From NCBI GenBank assembly GCA_025345505.1, contig JANVCC010000026.1:373960-437959 (forward strand): a DNA stretch of 64,000 nt, in the 5' to 3' direction. The translations under genes were made by a program, and so were the position numbers. Shown piece after piece: positions 54,758 to 64,000 of this stretch (within the stretch, counting starts at the first letter, position 1; each line of letters begins with the position of its first letter). The DNA is from Todiramphus chloris collaris (taxonomy: Eukaryota > Chordata > Aves > Coraciiformes > Alcedinidae). The notes under the pieces are model-generated. The model had not been told where the DNA came from. It worked only from the letters and a program-made list of their open reading frames with translations, and did not search any database.

Positions 54758-57700
54758 CAATTCCATTTGAGAGGCATTTTCTTCCGAGTCAAGTGATTAA
54801 ACAGATTATAAAGGATTAAACAGATTTTGCAAACACATATTTCTGGGAGCCAAGTTATTTCACAAGACAACTTGGTTGTTTGGTTTGTTGTGTTCTTGAA
54901 GTAAAAGAGATCGAGCAGGAGATGCTGCATCTTCAAATTAACATGGATGATGGACAACAGACTGTGGTACCAAGTTAGTGATAATGTCAGAAATGAGCCA
55001 CCAACAGATAAATAACGATGTGTGTGCAACAGCCAGGCAGCTGAAATATGCCCTACTTACTGCACTACAAAGACAGATTTTCCTGTACTGTCCCCTTCAA
55101 TTATTCTCCTCTTTGTTTCTTGTTTCCCAGCAGATAATTGGATTTTAAGAGAAGGCATCTCCAGTTTCCAGGGCTTCATTTCTCTTCTGTTCTCCTGATT
55201 TTCGCATGGACACTCATCCCCAAGTCCTACGCAGAAGCAGCCAAAGCCTTTCTAAATTTCTTAGCTTCTCTTGAAGCCCAATAATAATAATAATGATAAT
55301 AAAAGAAAAAGAATAAAGTGTTCAGTAGTTAAGGACTTGTTCCTGCTAGGTGCTGAGAGACGTCTCTGGTGTGCTGATGGTATTGCTGTAGTCAGTGCTG
55401 AAAAACCCGCAGGAACACGGGACTGCACAGAATCACTCTCTTAGTAACAATAAAATATGATTTAAGAGAGGAAAAGGAACTTCGATGTTATTTAAGCACA
55501 CAATTGAAATGCGAGTAAGAAAGTAGCAACTGCTTCTCTCCTGCTAGAGAGGCCATTATTCCAAAGGCACCCCATAGCAGCCCACCTCCCCTTGCAACAC
55601 GCTCTAGGACAGCACCTACATTTCATTAAAAACGTCTGGAGAAGTTTATCTCCTCCAGACTCAGAACATGCATGTAGCTTGTGGGTCTTCCATCACTTTT
55701 TATTGCTGTTTATTCAGGTTTTTATTCCTTGTAGCAGAAAAGAAGTGCTTGTAACAACTTTGTGGAAGATCTGAGCTGACTAGGGAGACGCCTCGCTATC
55801 TCTCGGGTGGACAAGAAGTATTCGTTTAGCTACCTTCTGAAAGACTGAACGACCAATTATTTCTCATTTGAAGTCAAACTCGTGCTTTCAGCCCAGAAAG
55901 TCAATACGCATAAAACTTTTGGAGCAATTCCTTCCCAGCAAGTGCTTCCCCATCAACTGAAGAAACTGAGTGCATCCTAGTTATTTATGGATCTGTTCCT
56001 CCCCTTCCCACGCTGAGCAAGGCCGTCATGTTGTCCACATGGGGCCTAGTCCGAGAGTGATGTGCCTGCAAATGCGCAGGAAGTCAGGCTGGGAATTCAG
56101 CCTTAGGCTGAGGAGCACCAGCCTGGTACTAGCAGCAGTGCATCGCTGCGGGAGGTCAGCACGGCAGCGAGTGCCGTGGTACGGAGCTGCAGCATTCTAA
56201 GTCCATCCAAGCCCCTTGTGAAAAGCAGCATCTCTGGCTGCAGACTCTGCAGACAGGTAATAACCCAGGCAGGTGGTCTGGAGTGCACATGCTTGTAGGG
56301 CCTCTGAGAATGACGTCAGAAAAAGCACTGGAAAAATCAATTATATTCTACACACAAGCCTTGTTAACCTTGAGAAATGAGCAGGACCTTCCATGGAAGG
56401 ATGACAGTGGTTTTCACTTCATTCTCCCACTGAAGAGCGCTTCACATCTCTCTTTTCTGAAGGCGGCAGGGGCTTCAGCCTGCTGAAGTGGTTCCCAAGA
56501 GCTGCAGTGGACCTGCTCAAGTGGGAAGCAAGAAACCACAAACAGCAACCTGCCTCTTCAGTTTATCTCTGCAGGTTGCTTGTCCTTCTGTAACACTGAC
56601 CAAGGAGCTCCAGTGCCTATCTTTACCAAAGGCTTGTGCTGCATCCTTTGATGGACTGTCCAGATCCCACAGAAAAGCTGGGTCTTGATGTCAGCTCTTT
56701 GTTGTTGTGCCCTTTGTAAGCCCCCAGAGCAGTGCTGCTGCTAAAGCAGGGCATAAGCACGTGCTGCTGCAATGCCTTGGCGATGAGACAGGCCAGAAGA
56801 CAGCATGGCAAGTATCTCACCTGACCTGTTGGGGTTTTTTCTGATGAAATGACCCTCACACGTTCTGACAGCTTCAAGGCCAACCCAGGACACGCTGCCA
56901 TCTGGCCATGGGATGGCCATGAATGGGGCTTCTGTTGCAGTTTGAAGAAGGTGCCACCTTCAAGCTGGGAGCAAACACTTATAAGCCAAGGCACTCCAGG
57001 AGAACTCAGATATTTTCAAATCACCCTTGCTCCTCACCCATCCTCTCCTTTTAGCTTTGGGAAGTGAAGTCTTTTCAACAAAGCTGTTCTCGCCATTTTT
57101 GCACTTTATCTTCTACAAGCCTGCTTAGCTCCCTTCCTCAGTGGTATTGTACTGACTGAACAGGAAAAAAATACCACGTTTTCCACAAGTGACTAAGGTC
57201 ACACTTTCCCTTAAAGGCAGTTTATACAAAGGCAGCACTCTTATTGTTGCCTAAAGATGTCCGTAATTCTGGTTATGCCCTTTGCTAGCATTATGCAATT
57301 GCCATGATACAGGCCAAAAGAATTAAAAAAAAAAATATATTGTCATGTGCTCATGAAATCAAGACTGATCTTTAATGATTTATCAAGCTTTCATTACTCA
57401 GGGCTGTGTAGACAGAGTACTGCTAAATAGGATTATTTGTTAATTTATGGGACGTGTCTTAGCTCCGTTAATTATCAGAAACCTACGTTTTTCCCAGTTA
57501 AAATCTGGGGCTGTTTTACTAAAAAATAATCATCTGATTAACAGCTGTTCAGAGTGGCAGAAGGGTTAACACCAGGATCGGTCGCAGCCAGGCTGGAGAT
57601 GATGCGCCAGAGCTGAGCTGCTGGTGATGATGTGGTGAGAAGGATCCCTGTGGCAAGGAACAACGTACGAGCCCCTTCTGCAAAGACCCCTTTTACCCGA

Positions 57701-60700
57701 GAGCTTCTGCTTGCGGTGGCAGAAAGGGCTTTTTTGTCCCCGCTGCCAAGGAGCCTAACTGGAAATGCTAGTATGCTTCGCACAGAAAATGAATATAATT
57801 CTTTCAAACTACCAAAATTACAATGAGCTCCAGATGAGTTTACTTCTTTCCCTGACATGAAGGTAAAAGCAGCAAGGATCCCAGCACGGTCTCTCCGTGA
57901 AGCACGCTGTCCCGCTCAGGGTGAAGCAGAGCCTGCAGGACACAGAGCAGTGGGAAGCCCTGTTGGCCCGGCCACGGCGGAGGTGACCACGGAGCGGCAC
58001 CGGGGCACAAAGTGCTGTCAGAAACTGGCCTGGGCATGATGTCCTTCAGATCCAGATCTGGATGCAGCAGAGCTCGCGAAGCATTCATCCAGCACGTGCG
58101 TGTCATTACGGCCAACAAATTGAGGTATCTGACTAAACGCTTCGGGTTATGCTCTTTAGTTAAGACTTCAGGACATTCCTATCGTGTTCCAGAGCACTTC
58201 CTTCATCAACACAGTACGGATACATTAGAAAACAGCCGGGTTTAGGTGTGCTGATCTGCTCTCCTTACGCATTCTCAGGTGCAATTTTCAAATGCCCTTC
58301 CTCAATCTTTAGCCTGCTGCAGGATGGCTGAGTTGTGCAATTAGCTTTACCCATACCAAACGAGGTTGCTATCACACGCTAATGCAGAAAAGAAGAAATG
58401 ACATGGCTACATCCCAGAGGTGCTCTTTGAGAATGAGCTAAATATAAAAGGTCTCAGTTAAAGAACTTCAGCTTCTGTCGGTGCTTTGAATGGAATTCAA
58501 GAATTCTGCTCAGGACGGAGCTTTGGCGCAGACACCTGCACGGCGGCACCACGCTGTTCCACCCACTGCACGCATGCCGCGGAGGAGGCTGCAGCTCAGC
58601 CTCAGACAGTCGCCACTTCTCCAGCCCCACAGCACTTCTGCCTCGCCCTGCACGGCAGCTCCGCGGCTGTTTTCCTGTAGATCTGCTTTGCAGTCATTTT
58701 AACCCACCCCTCATGTCCACACGTGTTCGCTCATGTCCAATCATGTTCCACCAATCTGCGTGGCTCCTGAAAGTCCCAGTTTGACAGTGCCACTGACACT
58801 CTAACACAGCATGCCGGGGGACCATTCCTGGAGTGCTCACCTTTACCTTAGAACTAAGGATACATCAATATCATCTCTTCAACCTTCAGAGATGAAGAAA
58901 AGCAGAGCACCCTGGGGGCAAATGCAGGTATAAAGGAAAGCTGTTTATGTGTGCGGTCTGTTGAACTCACAGAATAAGACTCTGCCTCAGGCATTTTCTC
59001 TGTCATTTTAATGTGTCAAGTGAACGGGTTATTGGCTTATTTCAGAGAGCAAACTGTCTCATTGTGAGGGGACATCTTGACTTTTATGTGACCTGGCTTT
59101 CTCCCTGAATAGCCAACATGATTCAAATGCAAATATCTTCAGGGCAGCTTTCAACACGATCACCGTGTAAAAGCCATCAATAAAAGGAATGAAAAATTAC
59201 TAAAAATAACAAATATCAAGCATGTGAGATGCCCATTAGTTGCTTCCCGACCTACTTCCATAAAATAGAAAGCAAACAGCAGGTGTCTGGCAAACTGATC
59301 TTCAGGAGTGCTTGGAAAGCTTAACCTTCTCACACTTTGTCATCTGCATTGCTCCACCACACGCTTAGCCCACTGAACAGGCCCAGCTCTCTGCTCTTTT
59401 CACCCGGGGTTTGGTTCCATCCTTTTTACGCCATTCCATCATACACATGGGTAAGACACCACGAGCAAAGCTTCTGTTCCTCCAGCACAATCCTGGTTCT
59501 CCCAGGCTCTCCTTGTATGAGAGAAGAACAAAGCCCTTAGACAACCTCATAGCCCTTCACTGTACTCGCTTCAGGATCTCTGAGCCTCTCTCGGCATTCA
59601 TCGAGAACTTTTCTGCCAAGCCTCTTTCCAGCCAGTCAGCCACCAGTGCCTACTGGACATGGTAGAGTCATGGGAACAGGCGCAGGAAAACTACATTCCA
59701 TCCATCCCTCTTGAAGGATGTTAATGAATTGGACAAGAAGCAAAAAAAAAAACCCACTCATTGAGATAATCAAAGGATTACAGCAAATGCACTGCACGAG
59801 GTAACCTAAAGATGGTTATTGGAAAAGAAAGACATAACCAAGTCAGCACACCAATGAACGGAGCTTGCTCAGGAAGAAGCTGTTAGGCACAAAAGGAGTC
59901 CCTACTCCAGCAGACAGCATCACAGCAAAAAGCAGCATCTGGAAGCCAAACAGAGCAAAACCAGAAATCAGACACAAAATTTAAACTACCAGGACAAAGA
60001 AAAAGAAGATCCGTCTCATCTGTGGATGGGGACACAGACATGATGTCCTTGAAACTAAAAGGTACAACTACCTTCTCATTACTACTTTCTTCAGTTCATT
60101 CCACACCCTGATCATGTACATTTTATGTACATTACTTTGTGCCTGGGCACTATTTTTAGGTCGGATGAACCAGTTTCCTCTCTGTGCTGTAGTTCAGCTG
60201 GGGACGGTTTGTTCCAAGGACTGCTCTGTGCAGACAGCATGCGAAAGATGCTCTGGCAGATGGAACACCCGCTGCTCCACACAGTAGTCCATCAGCAGGT
60301 CCAGCACTCTCACACAGCCCTTCCCCAGCCCACTGGAGCCCTGAGCCCTTCTGCCCTAGCTCTGTGTCCATGAAAACCAGCTGGAGGGACCCGTCTCTCC
60401 CCTGCCATGCAGGTTCCTGCAGAGCTGGGCAGCGCCGGCCAGCACACGGCCAGAGTCAAGAGGAGAAGGTGGCATGGGTGGCTAAAGCCTGCTGGGCTGC
60501 TGCAGGGCAGGGGCTGAGTGTACAGGGCAGGGGCTGAGCGCACAGCCCCGTGCACAGCCGGCTCACACTACGGGAGCGCACACCGTGACAGGAGGCAGGC
60601 AGTTCTGCCTCGGAATGCGGGACATCTGACAGAGTCCACGAGAAAAAGTCAGGGTTTAGCTATTTGTATTGTATACCCAGAAGGGACCAGAGCCAGAAAA

Positions 60701-62618
60701 ACATACTATACAAAAAAAGGGAGGATTTAAGGCTAGGCATCACAACGTACAGGCTATACAGTAAATATTTTGCCAAAATAGGCTTTGTTGGTTTTCCTGA
60801 GGCCTGGAGGGACGCCAGCTGTGCCATCCCGATGGCAATTCACCAGCTACAGGGTTTGGGTAAGGAAAGCACAAAAGGCTGAGTTCACAGGACTCTTCCT
60901 TTCTGCGATGACTTGCCAAAGCACAGTTCACGGCTCCAAGAGCTCTGAGCAGGCTTGTGAACAAAGACAGGCAGAAGTTCAAAACCTACATTTTCAGTTT
61001 TAATTGCTACAAGGTGAGCTGCTCAAGAAGCGAAAGATCTAAATCCCCCTCAACACTCGATCTGCTCAACAACTGCTACAAAATTACTTCAAAATTTAAA
61101 ATGTGCTTTGCAGGAAAGGAACGCTTTGCCAGATAAAGCCCCAAAAATGGCACAGAGGTGGCAGGCTCTGCAAGGTGCACGCTGCGGACTCACAGAATGC
61201 TCAATGAAACTTCCAATTGTAACACAAGGACTGACAAATGCATGCAAATGTATACTGCCGAGGGCATTGCAAACCTAAACGTGAAGATTAAGATCAAAGT
61301 TTATTTCCCTGGGAGAACATTTATTCAAGCAATCGAGAAATTTTTGCATAAATCCCATTAACTTTCTATAGCAAAACCAAAACACCCAAATATAACTTCC
61401 TAACCAAATCATCATCTTGGCTCTTGAACAGAGAAATAAGCATTATCACTTAAAAGAAATGACAGGTTTATGGGTGGAAAATAATGTTCAGAAAGCTGTA
61501 CGAAGCAGCATCATTTTTAAAGCAGTCCTCTTTCTTGATCTGAACCAAATGAATATTTTAAGCTATCTTTCTTATGATACATTGATCAAACTTGCCCTCT
61601 GAACACAGCAAGAAAAAAATGTCTAAAAGTCAATATTCTTCTGGCAGCATGTCCCAAGGGCACGTCCTCCAACATTACAGACGGTCCTCGAGCTCCATAA
61701 AAGTACGGGAGACCCATGGTAGACAAACAGCCTTATGCTTGGCCCGCTATTATGGAAACTTTTTTACTAAAAGGATGTCATTTCCACAATACTGCATTCC
61801 AAAGTTCACTGATGAATGTTAAAGCAGAGGTTTTGTTCTGGTGGGTGACAGTCGGCGGTGAGAGTTGGCGTCAGTTCTTTGGTCTTCAGTCAGCTAATGG
61901 CTGGGCAAGGAGAAAGGGCAGCTGCCAAAGTACACATGTGAAACCTTGCAGTTTGCTGCCAGCCCTGTCAATACAGTGCCGATGAGGTTAATCAACAAGT
62001 GCTTTTCTAAAATTTCTGTGTAATTCTCAAGGAAAAAAATCCCAAACCATCTACTTCTAAGGAAACTCCCTTTCTGCCTTGAAAACCCTGTTCTGAATCC
62101 CACCAGATGAAGAGGTCTGATTTTGATTTTACTGATAAAAGAGATGACAATTTTTCATCTGCTCCTTGCACTAACACACTTCTCCAAACAGCACTTTTAC
62201 AGACTACTTATGGCCTTGAGCATACCATTCATCCTTGAATACTTCACAAAACGGGCTTTCCACCATCACAAACCAACTGACACACGTGACTCAGTTACAT
62301 AGACACACAAAGATACCAGACCCAACTAAACCATCTCTCAAGATGGGATAACACCAGAACTGGTTCCATGCTGCTTACTGGTGGTGCTCAGCAAGCCTTT
62401 CCTCAGTAACTCAGCCAGAAGCCTGTGGTCTGGGAGCAGAACAACAGGGGGTCCAGACAGCACAAGTGAAAAACACAAGGTTTGTCAATGAAATTGTACT
62501 TCCAAGTCATGGTCGTTCTGCAAACGGCTTTCAGATTAAATCAACAATGTGGGTTCATTATTCAGATTGTAATAAGCAAAATAAGACTTCCTCTAGTAAG
62601 ACTCCCTTCTGCTTTTGT
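54758..62618. other. Non-coding sequence, no gene seen
   Basis: A short (AAT)n run lies near 55281-55302. A 20-base unit is repeated twice near 60503-60540. Donor-like GTGAGA and GTAAGT sites on the minus strand near 56820 and 55045 are not backed by a convincing frame plus acceptor. No mobile element was recognised. Confidence 0.35.
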
Positions 62619-62931
62619 GAAAAAAAAAAAAAAGAAAAAAAAAAGAAAAAAAAAAAAGAAAAAAGAAAAAAAGAAAAAAGAAAAAAGGAAGAGGAATAGG
62701 AAAAAGGGAAAGGAAAAAGGGAAAGGAAAAGAAAAAAGAGAAAGATAAAAAGATAAAGAAGAGAAAGAGAAGAGAAAGAGAAAGCAAAAGCGAAAGAGAA
62801 AGAGAAAGAGGAAAAGAAAAAAGAAAAGAGGAAAAGAAAAAAGAAAGAAAAAGAAAAAGAAAAGGAAGAAAAAGAAAAAAAAGAAAAAAAGAAAAAGCAA
62901 AAAAAAGAAGAAGAAAAGAAAAAGAAGAAAA
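62619..62931 (+). repeat. Purine-only tract, (GAAA)n-like, about 313 bp
   Basis: Almost pure A and G on the + strand, with fewer than ten interruptions. It grades from A-rich with single G to GAAAG/GGAAAAG units and back. It may be a decayed poly-A tail expanded as a microsatellite, but no retroposon body was recognised next to it. Confidence 0.95.
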
Positions 62932-64000
62932 CAGCTTCCTTATTTCAATGAAATATCAAAATAGCTTTGCAAGGAACTAGCTGATATTCTGTCTTATAGA
63001 AGAACCTGGGGAGTTTTAAATAGGGAAGATCATTAGGTACTATCTACCCTCAAGATTTTGAATGGCTATAGTGAGTTACTGAAAACTCATTTCCATTTGC
63101 ACCTGAAATTCAAAAAAGCCCTTGAGAAGTTAGGCAGTAAAAATAAATAAATAAATAAATAGATAAATAATATACTAAAAAGAGAGAAAGGAGAAATGCT
63201 ATACTGTGAAAATATCAGCCCCTACAAAAGGTCATTTTCATGCGGGAGAAAGGAGTATGTCAGTTGATTCAGTTCTGTCTTCAAAGACTGTTTGGAAAGA
63301 CTTTCATGTCTGTCTGATTAGTAAAGGTTGAACACAACACCTGAGGCACTTGTAGGGGTTTCTAGCTTGATACTCCTTTAGAGGCTTTCTTAAATCAAAG
63401 CAGAAATTCAAGTTGCTTTTTCACTTCTCATACTTTGGACAGAGACTGGAAAAGTTCCACATTGACAGACTGAAAAGAAATGAAGCATTATTGTAACAGC
63501 CTCTTAACTATTTGGGATATTAATTTTCCGAAAATGTCCCAGGCACAAGCAGGAAAAGTGAACCGGTTCCTCGTGCGAGCAGTGCGTTGCAAACTGCAGG
63601 GAGCAGGAGCTGGTGACATCAGATGCGCGATGCAAGAGATGCCTGCGGGCTGTCAGTCTGTGAACTGCCCCTGACCCTACGCTCTGATGAACCCTCCCCA
63701 AGGCTCCAACAGCTCTCGGGACCATCAGCAGGACCTAGCAGCATCCTTCCAGGTAACCTTATCAAGAAGGCAGAGGCAGGCTCTTCACAGTGCTGCACGA
63801 TGGGAGGATGAGACGAGAGACAAACTGGAACAAGAGCATTTCAGATTTCTCATGATGAGGAACTGTTGAGGTAGAAATAAAGAGCTCACTGCTTTTAAAC
63901 ATCAACCAGTTATTAAATGATGTGTTCTCTGGGAGGCAACAATTCCACATTTTGTTTAGAGATGCAACTGCTTCGACCAGTACAGCTTCAGAAAGCAGCA
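62932..64000. other. Non-coding sequence, no gene seen
   Basis: Contains the (AAAT)n microsatellite described separately. Open frames at 63480-63950 lack further support. Confidence 0.35.
63139..63170 (+). repeat. (AAAT)n microsatellite
   Basis: About seven AAAT units with one GAT interruption. Confidence 0.9.

Noticed and set aside
62482-62900. Lys-rich (+) and Phe/Leu-rich (-) open frames
   Set aside because: They are translations of the purine tract on either strand. Simple repeat, not genes.

Overview
This window is a gene-poor stretch of a vertebrate nuclear genome, almost certainly a bird. The evidence is CR1 LINE 3' ends (4945-5277 on +, 41254-41302 on -), class II endogenous retroviruses primed by a tRNA-Trp-like primer binding site as in avian retroviruses, and a solo LTR that looks like the avian ERVL type. 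I could not fix the species.

There are two retroviral loci, both on the minus strand. ERV-1 (about 663-4743) is an old, broken provirus: MA, a truncated CA, NC, a dUTPase-protease frame, the RT palm with YMDD, a complete-looking integrase and a remnant of env. Its PBS is an exact tRNA-Trp match, but no LTR pair is recognisable. ERV-2 (48520-54751) is younger. It has two 351-bp LTRs that differ at 5 positions, a perfect 6-bp target-site duplication (TAAAAG), and a long open gag with a Pro/Ala-rich middle. It has lost all of RT, half of integrase and env. A third LTR of 554 bp (51172-51725, 4-bp duplication ACAC) is nested inside the NC-coding part of its gag. Both loci carry a dUTPase-like domain fused upstream of protease, which is a betaretrovirus-like (ERVK, class II) layout.

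Between the loci lies the 3' half or more of a host gene on the minus strand, from about 33.1 kb down to 19.2 kb. I reconstructed it by hand from splice signals. Twelve exons have intron phases that agree at every junction. The last exon ends in TAG at 19480, with AATAAA at 19213-19218. The 5' end was not found. The predicted protein is largely helical and low in charge in its second half. I do not recognise the family. An ERVL-like solo LTR (28603-29335, 5-bp duplication TCAGC) sits antisense in one of its introns. One further exon-like segment (8778-8911, minus) probably belongs to a second, downstream gene.

The remainder is non-coding sequence with simple repeats: a 313-bp purine tract at 62619-62931, a 23-bp x 3 repeat at 37341-37409, (AAAT)n at 63139-63170, and a perfect 203-bp duplication (7894-8096 and 10652-10854). 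No rRNA, tRNA or CRISPR was seen. All splice sites and identities were read by eye. None was computed or searched.
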